In this document: positions 9,987 to 21,100 of the stretch, in pieces
How the letters are laid out: each line of letters opens with the position of its first letter
Position numbering within the stretch: the stretch's first letter is position 1
Source of the DNA: JADGHX01 sp963837755
GTDB lineage: Bacteria > Pseudomonadota > Gammaproteobacteria > Steroidobacterales > Steroidobacteraceae
Direction of reading: 5' to 3'
DNA length: 64,000 nucleotides
Assembly: GCA_963837755.1 (NCBI GenBank)
Contig: CAWIOP010000001.1
Span: 1,364,001-1,428,000, forward strand
Notes under the pieces: model-generated
The model's input: the letters and a program-made list of their open reading frames with translations, nothing else
Database searches by the model: none
What the model was told of the DNA's origin: nothing
Program-made: the position numbers and the translations under genes

Positions 9987-11165
9987 ATGGAAGAGCGCAG
10001 CGACAAGCGCGCCTCCGATCTGACCAGGTGGTACGAGCTGTTCTCGCGCGGCGCGCGCGACTGGCTGCGCCACGATGAGAAGGTGCGCGAGTCGGTGCGC
10101 GACCAACCTGCCGGAGATCATCGCCGGCGGCGACGTCATCAACGACAGCGCCCGCACCGTGCGCGTGCCGGTGCGCATGCTGGAGCACTACCACTTCCGG
10201 CTGCGCCGCCCCGAGGAGCAGCAGGGCGCGGGCCAGGGCAAGGCCAAGCCGGGCGACGTGTTCTGCAGAGCCCGAACCGTCAGCGCGGGCCCGGGCGAGA
10301 AGGGCGCCGGCGGCCGCGACGACGGCGAAGTGCAGCTCCTGCTCGAGTTCAAGGTCGACGACATCGTCGACTGGCTCTGGGAGGAGATGCAGCTGCCGAA
10401 CCTCAAGGCGCGCGTCGGCCCCTCCGACGAGACCGACTGGGTGCGCGAAGGCTGGGACCGGCGCGGCGCCCGCTCGCGCCTCGACCGGCGCCGCTCGTTC
10501 AAGGAGACTGGTGAAGCGCCGCGGCAATCCCGGGCGCCACGCCGACCTTCACCGACGACGACCTGCGCTTCCGGCAGCTGGCGCGGCGCAAGCAGCCGGC
10601 GGTGCATGCGGTGGTGTTCTTCATGCTGGACGTCTCGGGCAGCATGTCCGACCGCGACCGCAAGCTCGCCAAGACCTTCTTCTTCTGGGTGGTGCAGGGC
10701 CTGCGGCGCGAGTACCGCTCGCTCGAGACGGTGTTCGTCGCGCACACCACCGAGGCGTGGGAGTTCAACGAGCCGGAGTTCTTCCAGGTGAGCGGCACGC
10801 GGCGGCACTGTTGCCTCCACCGGGCTTCGCGAAGGTGCGCGAGATCATCGACGAGCGCTACAACCCCGGCCCGCTGCAACATCTACCTCTTCTATGCCTC
10901 CGACGGCGACAACTCCGTGAGCGATACCGCGGACGCGCGGGACGCACTGGAAGCATCGCCGCCGACGCCTGCTACACCGGCTACGTGGAGGTCTCTTCGG
11001 GCCTGTCGCGGCAGCTCGCCACCGAGACCGGGCGGCTGTTCGCGGAGCTGCCGCCGCGGGCTGCGCCGCCGGCAGCTACGCGCTCAATGACTTCGACGAC
11101 GTCTGGGGCGCGGTGCGGCACTTCTTCACCGCCGAGAGCAAGGCCCTGGAGAGCGCCGCTCATGA
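9987..11165 (+). CDS. yeaH: YeaH/YhbH family protein (DUF444), frameshifted
   Basis: Partner protein of PrkA with a von Willebrand A-like fold. The joined frames give the N-terminal SDKRASDLTRWYELFSRG, then VRVPVRMLEHYHFRL and the metal-site-like FFMLDVSGSMSDRDRKLAKT. About six breaks lie between 10100 and 11090. The likely stop overlaps the SpoVR start as ATGA at 11162-11165; the exact C-terminal frame is uncertain because the sequence is damaged there. It starts 41 bases after prkA, so the genes are probably cotranscribed. Confidence 0.85.
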
Positions 11166-12529
11166 GCGGGGACTGGCAGACCTACGTCCGCCGCATCGAG
11201 GAGCTCGCGGCGCGCTCGGGCCTGAAGTTTCCACCCGGTCGACTTCGAGGCGGTGCCCGACAGCTTCATGATGGAGATCGCCGTCTACGGGCTGCCGGTG
11301 CGCATGCCGCACTGGTCCTTCGGCGTGCGCTACATCTACCAGCTGATCCAGCGCCACATGGGCCACTCGCGCCTGTTCGAGGTGGTGTTTCCCGGGCAAT
11401 CCCGGGCATGCGTATCTCGCCGAGAGCAATGGGCTTGCCGAGAACATGCTGGTGACCGCCCACGTGCTCGGGCATGCGGACTTCTCGCGCAACAACCTGC
11501 TGTTCCGCCGCTGCCAGGAGCAGGTGAGCGAGCGCATCGTCGAGCACGCCGCGAACCACGCGCGCCAGATCCAGCAGGCCATCGAGGCACTACGGTGCGC
11601 AGCGCGTCGAGGCGGTGCTCGATGCGGCGCTCGCGCTCGAGCAGCACATCGACGTCGATCAGGCGCTGCGGCGGCCGAGCGCTATCCCGAGTACGCGGCG
11701 GAGCCGCAAGGCGCTGGTGGACGACGAGTTCCGCAAGCGCTTCGCCGCGCTCGATCCGGCCGCGGCCGCAGTTCGGCGAGGTGCGCAAGCGCGCGCCGGT
11801 GCCACCGCACCCGGAGCGCGATCTGCTGTGGTTCATCGCCAACTACGCGCCGGAGATGGAGAGCTGGGAGCGCGACATCTTCCTCGCCGTGCGCGAGGAG
11901 TCGTTCTATTTCTACCCGGTGTTCGCCACGCAGATCATGAACGAGGGCTGGGCGTCCTACTGGCACGCGCGCCTGCTGCGCGAGGCGGACTTCGTGCCGC
12001 AGCAGGCTTACGTCGATGCGATCAAGTGTCACTCGGACGTCGTGCGGCCCATCGCGGCCGATCAGCAGGTGTCACTCAGCATCAATCCGTATCACCTCGG
12101 GTTTTCGATGTGGGAGAAGATCATCGAGGCCCACGGGGCTCGAGGCCGCGCGCAGCATCATGGAGCAGGACGACGACTTCGGCTTCGTCCGCAACCACCT
12201 CACGCGCGAGCTGGCCGAGGAGCTCGGGCATGTTCCGCTACAGCGCGCGCGCCGACGGGCAGGTGAAGGTGCTCGAGCACGACCTCCCGGCCTGCACGAG
12301 AGCGATCCTCCACAATAAGTACAACTTCGGGCGCCATCCGTGGTCCGCGAAGCACGTGCGCAAGGATGGCACGCTGGAGCTCATGCACGACAATTCCGTC
12401 GACGGTCGCGGGCTGGATCTGGAGCGCAGCCGCAAGGTGCTCGAATACGTGCACAAGGTATGGCGCCGGCCAGTGATCCTTCACACGGTCGACCAGCAGG
12501 GATCCGGGCTGGAGCTCAAGACGTCCTAG
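11162..12529 (+). CDS. SpoVR family protein (frameshifted)
   Basis: SpoVR/YcgB-type protein, third member of the prkA-yeaH-spoVR cassette. The joined frames show MSGDWQTYVRRIEELAARSG at the start, VYGLPVRMPHWSFGVRYIYQ, the internal YPVFATQIMNEGWASYWHAR and the C-terminal VILHTVDQQGSGLELKTS. Breaks occur near 11230, 11400, 11590, 11670, 11690, 11770, 12140, 12230 and 12300. The visible length (about 455 residues) is a little short of the roughly 500 usual, which may reflect lost bases. The biochemical function is not established; in Bacillus it affects spore cortex, and in non-sporulating bacteria it accompanies PrkA. Confidence 0.87.
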
Positions 12530-12617
12530 CCCGGTGCGCACGGCCGGGAGTAGGCTTGACCTCGCGCTGGCCAGTCCGACCGCGCCGTTCCAGCGTCTAC
12601 GTTCCGGAGTATTCGCC

Positions 12618-14692
12618 ATGGGCTACACGACCCAGGACATCCGCAATATCGCGCTCGTCGGCCAGGCCGGCGCCGGCAAGACGCTGTTGCTCGAGGCCCT
12701 GCTGCTGCAGGCTGGCGTTACCCGCAACAAGGGCAGCCTCCAGCGTGGCAACACCGTGTCCGACTTCGACCCGCAGGAAAAGCGGCTCCAGCACTCCATC
12801 GACACCGCGCTCTGCAGCTTCGACAGCAACTGCACATTTCAAGGTCATCGACACGCCCGGCTACGTGGACTTCCTGGGCCGCGCATTCGCCGTGCTCGAG
12901 GCGGTGGAGTCCTCCGCCATCGTGGTGAGTGCCACCGCGGGCGTCGATACGGTGACTGAGCGGCTCATGGACTTCGCCCGCGACCGCGGCCTGTGCCGCA
13001 TGCTCGTCATCAACAAGATCGACAGCAAGGACGCGCGCCCCGAGCAGGTGCTCGCCGAGCTGCGCGCGCGCTTCGGCGCCGAGTGCCTGCCGCTCAACCT
13101 GCCGAGCGAGGGCGGAGCGTCGGTGGTGGATTGCTATTTTGAGCCTGATGGTCAGCCGCAGGGCCGGCTCAACGACGCGCGCACGGACTTCTCGAGCGTC
13201 GAGGCCGCGCACACCCGGATCATCGACCAGGTGGTGGAGGTGGACGAGAAGCTCATGGCGCGCTACCTCGACCAGGGCGAGTGGCCTGCCCGCGGAGGAA
13301 CTGCACGACCCTTTTGAGCGGGCGCTGCGCGACGGACACCTCGTGCCCGTCTGCTTCACCTCGGCCGAAACCGGCGTGGGGGTCCCCGAGCTGTTGGATA
13401 TCTTCACGCGCCTGCTGCCGAATCCGTTCGAAGGCAACGCGCCGCCCTTTCTCAAGGGCCCCGGCGACGACGCCACCCGTGTGCGCGTGGCGCCAGACCC
13501 TTCGCAACATGTTGTCGCTCACGTGTTCAAGGTGAGTGTCGATCCGTACGTCGGCAAGCTCGGCATGCTTGCGCATTCACCAGGGCACGGTGCGCGCCGG
13601 CGCCAGCTCTTCGCCGACGATTCGCGCAAGCCCTTTCGGGTATCGCGCATCTCTACAGGATTCTCGGCAAGGACACCGCGGAAGTACCTCAAGGCATCCC
13701 GGGCGACATCTGCGGCATCTCGAAAGTGGACGAGCTTCACTTCGATGCCGTGCTGCACGACTCGCCACGACGAGGACAACTACCACCTCCGTTCCATCAG
13801 CTTTCCGCCTGCGATGCATGGGCTCGCGATCGAGCCCGAGCGCCGCGGTGACGAACAGCGGCTTGCGGACGCGCTTCACAAACTCACCGCGGAAGACCCG
13901 TGCGTGCGCGTGGAGAGTCACGCGTCACTCAACGAGACGGTGCTCTATGGCATGGGGGAGTTTCACCTGCGCGTTCTTCTCGAGCGCATGACGGAGCGCT
14001 ACGGCGTTCATATCAAGACGCATCCGCCCAGCATCCCCTACAGGGAAACCATCACGCGCCAGGCCGACGGCCACTGCCGCCACAAGAAGCAGACGGGCGG
14101 CGCCGGACAGTTCGGCGAGGTGTTCCTGCGCGTGGAAGCACTGGAGCGCGGCAAGGGGTTCGAGTTCGTCGACGAGGTGGTCGGCGGCGCGATTCCCGGC
14201 CAGTTCATTCCGGCCGTGGAGAAGGGCGTGCGCCAGGCGCTTGCGGAAGGCGCCGTGGCGGGTTTCCCGCTGCAGGACATCCGCGTCATCGTCTACGACG
14301 GCAAGCATCATTCGGTGGATTCGAAAGAGGTGGCCTTCATCTCGGCGGGCCGCAAAGCCTTTCTGGATGCGATCCGCAAGGCGAACCCGATCATCCTGGA
14401 GCCCGTGGTGCGCATGGAGATCACGGCGCCGGTGTCTTCAATTGGGGACATCACGGGCGACCTCGCCACCAAGCGTGCCCGCATCAACGGCAACGATGCG
14501 CGCCCCGGCCAGCGCGCCGCGGTGACGGCGCTCGTGCCGCTCGCGGAGATCTCGGAATATCAATCGCGCCTGAAGTCGCTCACCGGCGGCACGGGCGCCT
14601 ACACCATGGAGCTGAGTCACTACGATCCCGTGCCCGCCCGCATACAGCAGGAGCTGATGCAGGCCTGGCGGCCTCGCGAAGACGAAGCGTAG
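12618..14692 (+). CDS. Elongation factor G-like GTPase (second-type EF-G), frameshifted
   Basis: Translational GTPase of about 690 residues. G1 is VGQAGAGKTLL rather than the canonical EF-G AHIDAGKTT, G3 is DTPGYVDF and G4 is NKID. Domain IV/V sequence is intact from about 13790 to the end (KKQTGGAGQFGEVFLRVE; GGTGAYTMELSHYDPVPAR). Frame breaks lie near 12840, 13285, 13570, 13640 and 13760. The altered G1 loop and the lack of str-operon neighbours (rpsL, rpsG, tuf) point to an EF-G-like paralogue rather than the primary fusA. The start at 12618 has GGAG about 10 bases upstream. Whether it acts on the ribosome is not shown. Confidence 0.88.
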
Positions 14693-14780
14693 GAGACCGC
14701 TGAAGCGCCAGGCACGCTTCGTCGCATTTCGCCCGCGCTTTGTTTACCGGTTCCACGGGTTTGTGCTCAGATCGCTCGTC

Positions 14781-15713
14781 ATGAGGCATTTTGCGTTGAT
14801 CGTTGCGCTGGCCGTCGCAGTGGGGCTGTCGTGCCCGCTGTTTGCGCAGGCGCCTTCGGGTTTCGCCGCGCCGGAAGTCGAGGTGCAGGAGCCCTCGCCG
14901 CTGTTCGCCTCACCTACGCGCGTCGATCGCATCGGACGCATCGTGGCGCCCGTCACGATCAACGGGCAGGGCCCATTCCGGCTGGTTGTGGATACCGGCG
15001 CGAGTCACACCACCATCTCTCCGCAGCTCGCCGCGAAACTCGGGCTTGCGTCCCTGAGCGAGCCGGCGGTGATGTTGAATGGAGTCACCGGCGCAGAGAT
15101 CGTGCCGGCGGTGACCATAGAGCGCCTGCAGGCAGGCGAGCTGGTTGTGGAAGGAGCACGGGCGCCGGTGGTGATGTCAGACATCATGGCCGGCGCGGAT
15201 GGCATTCTCGGAGTCGCCGGTCTCACGCGCGAGCGTATCTCCGTGGATTTCCGCAAGGACCGCATCACCATTACGCAATCGAAAGGCAGGCGCGGCACCT
15301 CGGACATGCTGCGCATTCCCGCTACGCGCGTCTCCGGCGGCCTCATGATGGTGATGGCCCGCATCGGCGGCGTTCGGGTGCGCGCCATCATCGATACGGG
15401 GGCGGAACGCAGCCTCGGCAATTCGGCGCTTCGATCCGCGCTTCGAAAGCGCGGCCGGCTGCTGGAGCCGCGGCTTACCTTTGTCTTCGGCACCACCACG
15501 GCGGTCTCGGATGGCGAAATACGGTCCGTTCCACCGATCACGCTGGGCGCGGCCACCATCAGCCACGTGGACCTCGTGTTTGGAGATTTCCACATATTCA
15601 AGGTGTGGGATCTGGACAGCGCGCCGGCCATGCTCATCGGCATGGATGTGCTCGGCACGGTGAGCGAGCTCGTCATCGACTACCGCCTGCGTGAGGTGTA
15701 CGTCCTCGCGTGA
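14781..15713 (+). CDS. Exported retropepsin-like aspartic protease
   Basis: Protein of about 310 residues with a signal peptide (MRHFALIVALAVAVGLSCPL, cleavage likely after FAQA). It carries two aspartic-protease triads, LVVDTGASHTTIS and AIIDTGAERSLG, one per half. A segment of the DGILGVAGL type follows the first and a GMDVLG segment lies near the end. Two motifs in one chain suggest a pseudo-symmetric two-lobed enzyme working as a monomer in the periplasm. A GTG at 14763 would add six residues; the ATG at 14781 fits the signal peptide better. The frame is intact. The substrate is unknown and no neighbour hints at it. Confidence 0.8.
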   Translation: MRHFALIVALAVAVGLSCPLFAQAPSGFAAPEVEVQEPSPLFASPTRVDRIGRIVAPVTINGQGPFRLVVDTGASHTTISPQLAAKLGLASLSEPAVMLNGVTGAEIVPAVTIERLQAGELVVEGARAPVVMSDIMAGADGILGVAGLTRERISVDFRKDRITITQSKGRRGTSDMLRIPATRVSGGLMMVMARIGGVRVRAIIDTGAERSLGNSALRSALRKRGRLLEPRLTFVFGTTTAVSDGEIRSVPPITLGAATISHVDLVFGDFHIFKVWDLDSAPAMLIGMDVLGTVSELVIDYRLREVYVLA

Positions 15714-15819
15714 ATGCGGCGTGACGCGCCTGAAAGCCACGGACGGACGAAGACTGAGAGGTCCGTCCCGCACGCACTGCGCACCGCAGCCTCAACGAAT
15801 CCGGGCTCGAGCGCGAATC

Positions 15820-15956
15820 CATTTGGAGATAATCCATTTCTCGCCGCTCGACGGTGGCAGCCCCGTGTGCAGCATGCGCGAGGCGTTCCGTACGCGAGCG
15901 GCGGGCGTTACAGCATCGCGGGGTGGCTGAGAGAGACGCAGATCACTTCATCCTGA
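15820..15956 (+). pseudogene. Possible 3' remnant of a 2OG-Fe(II) oxygenase
   Basis: A short open stretch ending at 15956 reads ASGGRYSIAGWLRE near its end. This resembles the C-terminal strand of SM-20/prolyl-hydroxylase-type 2OG-Fe(II) oxygenases, in which an arginine is followed by YSxxGWxR. No start, iron-binding histidine or upstream domain is present, so at best it is a gene tail. The rest of the 311-base gap (15714-16024) contains only an inverted repeat, GGGGTGGCT at 15920-15928 and its complement at 15960-15968, between two convergent genes. The assignment rests on one motif and is weak. Confidence 0.3.
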
Positions 15957-15983
15957 GCGAGCCACCCCTTGCACAGGCGCCAC

Positions 15984-16028
15984 GTCCTGAATCCTGCACC
16001 GGTCAGAATCTCTGTGCAGAGGCACTAG
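15984..16028. repeat. Stop-codon-associated repeat, copy A
   Basis: A 45-base element matching copy B at 48524-48561 apart from a short insertion and a few mismatches. Both copies contain the palindrome-like core CTCTG(C/T)GCAGAG and include the TAG stop of a minus-strand gene in the same register. Here that gene is the TPR/oxygenase gene. Confidence 0.7.
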
Positions 16029-17836
16029 GCGCTGTCGGGTATCGGAATCGCGTCGAAGGCAACGGAGATTCGTGGCTCGTCGCCGTGGATGGGCGTCGTG
16101 CCGTGCCACATGTATGAGGGGAACAGCACCAGGCACCCGGCCCGCGGCTGCACGAAATGCGCGGGCGTAGCGCCGGGCATGGGGAAGCGAGGCTCGCCGA
16201 ACTTGATCCAGCCGGACTTGAGCTGCGCATCCTGTACCTCTTCTGGCACCGACACGTAGTAGGCGGAGCTGATCCAGCCTTGCGGATGGATGTGATTGAC
16301 GTGGAATCCGTCGCGGCCGAGCCGCACCGACCAGCATCCGGCCAGCGCGACGTCGCCGTGATTGCGTGAGCGAAGTGGATGATCGGCATCCACGCCGATC
16401 TCACCGCGGTACGCGGCGATCGGCTCGCTGAAAGCAGCGAGCAAGGCTTGAATGACCGGATCCGGGTCCGAAATCAGACTGCGGGCAGTCTGGCTGCCGT
16501 GGCGCAAGCTCTGGTCGAGGGGATGATTCGCAAACCGGTGGCGCGCCCTGAGCGCGCGCTGCACGTCGGCGTGGAACGTAGCCATCGAAGACCAGCCCCG
16601 CGGCACCGGCAGCTCATACGCGCGCACGAGCTGCGTGTAATCGTAGAGCTCGTGGTAGAGCGGGTCTCCGGAAAGCCGGGCGGCGCTGGCGGCGTACGCG
16701 ATCCACCGTTGGTCGTGTGGCACGCGCGCGCGCTGCGTGGCGATGAACGGTTGCGCGTCCTCGCCGCGGCCCCTGGATAGCAGCACGGTCACGAGCGTCT
16801 CGATCAGCAGGGCATCGTGCGGCCGCGCGGTGGCGGCTTCCAGCGCGTGGAGCTCCGCCTCATCGAGATTGCCTGCTTCATGCAGCACCGTGGCGAGCGC
16901 GGAGCGAATCTGGGGCACGGGGCCGCGGCGGGCGAGCAGATCACGCAGCAGCATCTCGGCGCCGCCCAGATCGCCGGCGCGGCGCAGGACATCGGCGAAC
17001 CGCATCTGGAGCGAATCGTTGTCGCGATGAGCCGCGGCGGCAGCGGCGATGTCACGCGCAAACTTCGGGTCGCCGCGCATGTGGCGGACGTTCGCGAGCG
17101 CGAGTTGCGATTCGACGTTGGTGGGGGCCAGCGCAACCGCCTCCGCATACGCGTGTTCGGCAGCCTCGATCCTGTAGAGCTGAAGCAACGCTCGCCCGCG
17201 GTTGTGCAGCGTCTCGCTGGTTCGCGCGCCGAGCGCCAGCGCGCGGTTGAGCTCGATGAGCGCTTCTTCGGGCAGCTCCATCCGCGAGAGCAGCGCGCCG
17301 AGATTGTGGTGAGCGGCAGCGTAGTTCGGCGCAAGCGCAATGGCCTGCCGGTACGCTGCTTCGGCCTCCGGCAGTTTCGACAGCTCTTGCAGTGCGCGTG
17401 CAAGTGCCGACCACGCTTCGGCATTCTGCGGGCTGTCCGCAATCACCTTGCGACATTCAGTCTCGGCCTGCGCAGGCGCTTGTAAGTCCACGAGTGTGCG
17501 CGCCAGGCCGAGCCGTGCAGGCGCGTGTTGGCTGTCGGCGAGCAAGGCGCCGCGGTAGGCTTCGGCGGCCTCTTGCAGCCGCCCGGCTCTGCGCAGCAGG
17601 TTGCCGAGGTTGGTCCTGAATTCGGCTCGCCCCGGATCGAGCACGATGCTCTCCCGCATCAGCCGCTCGCTCTCGGCGAGATCCCCGAGCTCTTTGCGGA
17701 TGAGGCCGAGCAGATGCAGTGAGCCCGAATCGCGCAGACCGCGCTCGATCAGAGCCCGGCAGACCGTCTCGGCCTCGGGAAAGCGCTTCTCCTCGTAGAG
17801 GGTGTGCGCTGTGGTCAGATCGGCCCGGGCGTTCAT
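16025..17836 (-). CDS. TPR protein with C-terminal 2OG-Fe(II) oxygenase domain
   Basis: Protein of 603 residues. About residues 1-350 are tandem tetratricopeptide repeats (for example NAEAWSALARALQELSKLPE and the 34-residue units around it). The C-terminal 200 residues are a putative 2OG-Fe(II) oxygenase with HVNHIHPQGWISSAYYVS (metal-binding histidine) and YMWHGTTPIHGDEPRISVAF (second histidine plus the arginine that would bind 2-oxoglutarate). No signal peptide is visible, so it is probably cytoplasmic. Such TPR-oxygenases often sit next to TonB-dependent receptors; here the receptor gene lies directly upstream on the same strand, though a terminator separates them. The hydroxylation target is unknown. 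Confidence 0.82.
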   Translation of the reverse strand: MNARADLTTAHTLYEEKRFPEAETVCRALIERGLRDSGSLHLLGLIRKELGDLAESERLMRESIVLDPGRAEFRTNLGNLLRRAGRLQEAAEAYRGALLADSQHAPARLGLARTLVDLQAPAQAETECRKVIADSPQNAEAWSALARALQELSKLPEAEAAYRQAIALAPNYAAAHHNLGALLSRMELPEEALIELNRALALGARTSETLHNRGRALLQLYRIEAAEHAYAEAVALAPTNVESQLALANVRHMRGDPKFARDIAAAAAAHRDNDSLQMRFADVLRRAGDLGGAEMLLRDLLARRGPVPQIRSALATVLHEAGNLDEAELHALEAATARPHDALLIETLVTVLLSRGRGEDAQPFIATQRARVPHDQRWIAYAASAARLSGDPLYHELYDYTQLVRAYELPVPRGWSSMATFHADVQRALRARHRFANHPLDQSLRHGSQTARSLISDPDPVIQALLAAFSEPIAAYRGEIGVDADHPLRSRNHGDVALAGCWSVRLGRDGFHVNHIHPQGWISSAYYVSVPEEVQDAQLKSGWIKFGEPRFPMPGATPAHFVQPRAGCLVLFPSYMWHGTTPIHGDEPRISVAFDAIPIPDSA

Positions 17837-18142
17837 GCGCGAAGTTTAAGCGATCCGTCCACCATGGGACTGCGGGCGTTGGTCACTGCAAGGGCACTGC
17901 GTTAACCCTGGGCTGCATCCGAGTCTGCCGGCGGACCGGCCGGGCAAATTCAAGCCTTTCTGTTGACGCGCGAGCAGCTCGCTCAGATCCAGGCGAATAC
18001 CCGCGACGCGATGCGCGAAATGACGCGCGACAACTCGCCGAAGGGCAACTGACTTTCGAGCACGCACCGAAGAAAAAGGCCGCCGCCCCTTGCGGAGCCG
18101 CGGCCTTCAGTCACGCGTTTTTCTTTTTCGACGTTTTTACGA
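17837..18142. other. Intergenic region with interrupted small frame
   Basis: A plus-strand frame from 17864 to 18052 (63 codons) begins MGLRALVTARALR, hits a TAA at about 17903, then continues in the same frame as a plausible hydrophilic tail (FLLTREQLAQIQANTRDAMR). It could be a decayed small gene or chance. The receptor gene's terminator occupies 18073-18107. Nothing else was seen. Confidence 0.25.
18073..18107 (-). terminator. Rho-independent terminator of the TonB-dependent receptor gene
   Basis: Read on the minus strand, AAGGCCGCGGC pairs with GCGGCGGCCTT and is followed by a run of T. It lies about 35 bases after the receptor stop codon. Confidence 0.85.
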
Positions 18143-21100
18143 TTACTTGCCGAAGGTGTAGCGTGCCAGCACGAAGTACTTGCGGCCCAGCACGTCGTAC
18201 ACCGACGGATCCGTCGTCGCCTGCACGTTCGGCGAGTACGCTCTCACCTCCTGGTCGAGTGCGTTCTCCACGCCCAGACGGACGTTGAACGCATCGGTCA
18301 CCGTCCACGAGGTCGACAGATCGACGTAGTACGTGGCCGGCACACCGGTGCAGTCCGTGGCGGTGTCGCATGTCGGATCGTCTATGAACGCTTCGTTTAC
18401 CGCGCTGTCGAGGTAACGCAGACGCACGGCTGTGTTGAAGGGCCCGAACTTCCACGTGGTCGTCAGTGTCGCTTTCCACTCCGGCCGGTAATCGCCGATG
18501 TCGTCACCGATGGAGCCCGCGTAGTCGCGAACTGGCGCGGTTGCCGACTCCTGCTGATCCCACTTGCCCATCCAGGATGCGACGAAGTTCAACCCGAGCG
18601 TGCCGGCGCGCTCGCCGAGCGGCAAGCCCCAGTCAACCTGGAGGTCCACGCCCTGGGTTTCGATCTTCGCCAGGTTCTGATCGATCTCGAGCAGATTCTG
18701 GATTTCGCCGGAATTGACGTCGCGAGTGAACTGCGCGCAGGACAGGTTCGCCGGATCGAACGTCGGGTTCGTGCCGTAAGCGTTGAAGCACGAATTCAGC
18801 GTGATGTCCGGCGAGAGCTGGTTGATCGCGTCATCGATCTTGATGGTCCAGAAGTCGATCGAAGCCGAGAAACGCTGGAACATCGGGCTGTCGAGCGACG
18901 GCTGCCACACGAGACCCGCCGTGTACGTGTCCGCCGACTCCTCGAACAGGTTCGGATTGCCGCCAGCGAGCGCGTCGATCTGGTCGGTGCCTTGCTGGAA
19001 CGTATCGATTGCGCCCAGCGAAACGCCCTGCTGGAGACACAGTGCGCGCGCGTTAGCCGCATTCGGACCGGTGCGGAAAGTGCTATCCGCGTTGCACGGG
19101 TCGACCGCCTCCGGGTTGTCCTCCTGCAGCGGCGAGAACAGCTCGCCGATGCTCGGCGCGCGTACCGCACGCTGGTATGTGCCGCGGAAGCGCAGCGCAT
19201 CGTTGATGCCCCAGCCGATTTCGCCCTTGTACGAGGAATTGCTGCCCGCGAGCGAGTGATCGGAGAAGCGATACCCCACGGTGAAATCGAGGCTCTTCAC
19301 GGCCGGCATATCGCGCAGTATCGGCAGGAGCAACTCTACGAACGCGTCCTTGTTGAACGTGCTGCCCTCGACCGGATCCTGTGCATTGAAGCCGGCGACG
19401 TCGCCGCTCGCGAGCACGCTGTCGGTCAGGAAGCGGAAGTCCTGCTTCTGGTAGAACAGGCCGAATGCGAACGCGGCGTCTCCCGCGGGCATCTTGAAGA
19501 GGTCTCCGCTGATGACGGCTTCTGCCAGCTGCTGTTCGAGCACCGTGGTGTTCTTCGCAGTGACGCTGATGAAGTCCGCGCATTCCTGCGATACTGGATT
19601 GTTGCCGAACAGATTCAGACCGCCTGCACACAGTGAAGCGCCGCCGTCGGCGGCGGTGAGCAGCTGCTGAACGGCCGACACGCGCGCGTTGCCGAACTGC
19701 GTGGTCTGATTCGTGTAACGCCCGGTGCCGTAATACATGTCCCAGTTCCAGCCATTCGGGGTCTGGCCCTTGAAACCGAGCATGCCCTGATAGATGTCGT
19801 TCTCGTACGATTCCACACGAGGCCCAAGGCTCAGGAAGCGCGTGCGCATCAGGAAGTCTTCGGTCGCGCCGACGCCGTTCAATCCCGGGTTATCGGTGGA
19901 AATCGTCGCGCCCGTGCCATTCAGGACCGGGTTGCCATTTACATCGCGCACGATGCCCGATCGCGAAGCCAGCAGCGTGGCGAGATCGGCCGGAATGAAC
20001 GGATTGGTGACCGGGGCGAAAAAGGCGACGCCGGCCGCCGCATTGACGCTGTTCCCGCCGGTCGGTGCCGGGCTCGGCGCAAGCGACGACTCCGCGTTGT
20101 AGTTCGTGAAGAACACGTGCGCGTAGGCTTGCGTGTTGCCGCCCACATCGAAATGCGCACGGCCTCCGAGCGAGGTGCGCTCGAGAGGCAGCACGAGCTT
20201 GTTGAGCGGCTCGAAGTTGAAGCTGTAGCGATTGGGGTAGAACGCCGAGGCGACGTTGATGTCCACCGGATCGCGGAAATTCTGCACCGGGGCGGCGCTG
20301 TTGAAGTCGCTTACGGAGAAGAGCGACTTGTCGCCGTTGAAGCTGATGGCGTCGCCGCGAAGTACCGACCCGGCTGCCGAGCCGTACGAAGTGAACAGCG
20401 AATTGAGGGCGGCCTGGGATGCCGGGTTGCCGCCGGGCCGCCAGGTGCCCGAGGGGAAAAACGAAGTCAGATCGGTCGCCTGCGACGAGAAACCGCGCGC
20501 GCCTTTCTCAACCGCCTCCCGGTTCGTGTAGCTGCCGTAGACGACCGCGTTACCTTTGCCGTCCTCGAAATTGCCGCCGAGCACGAAGTCCGCATTCACC
20601 ACGTCGCCGTCGCCGTGCTCGGTCTGCGAGAACTCGGTCGAGATCTCGGCGCCGGAGAAGTCATCCTTCAGGATGAAGTTCACGACGCCGGCCACGGCGT
20701 CCGCGCCGTACACGGCCGAAGCGCCGCCGCTGATGATCTCGACGCGCTCGATTAGTGGAGTGGGGATGGTGTTGACGTCCACCACGCCGTCCTCATCCGA
20801 AGGCGTCATGCGGCGACCATTGATCAGGACCAGGTTGCGCACCGGGTCGAGGCCGCGAAGATTGATATTGGCCTTGCCTTCGCCGGGCGGATTGTTCGAC
20901 GTCGATGAGATGTCCGGAACGATCTGCGGCAGCGTGTTCAGTAGCTGCTCGACCGTGACGGTGCCCGTCGAGCGGATATTTTCGACGCCTATGCTGACGA
21001 CGGGGCTCGCCGCCTCGTAGTCCTTCCGGACGATGCGCGTTCCGGTGACGGTAACGGTCTGTACTTCAGCCGGCTGGTCTTGATCCTGCGCGTTTACCGG

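Noticed and set aside
8647..10527. A 626-codon minus-strand frame opposite prkA and yeaH
   Set aside because: The plus strand carries unmistakable PrkA and YeaH motifs; the antisense frame is leucine/arginine/histidine-rich without domain signatures.
12718..13476. Minus-strand frame within the EF-G-like gene
   Set aside because: Shadow of the plus-strand GTPase, whose G1, G3 and G4 motifs are read in the other direction.
15914..15968. tRNA-like sequence near GGGTGGCTGAGAG
   Set aside because: The D-loop-like string occurs by chance; no anticodon stem, T-loop GTTCGA-type motif or acceptor pairing can be built.
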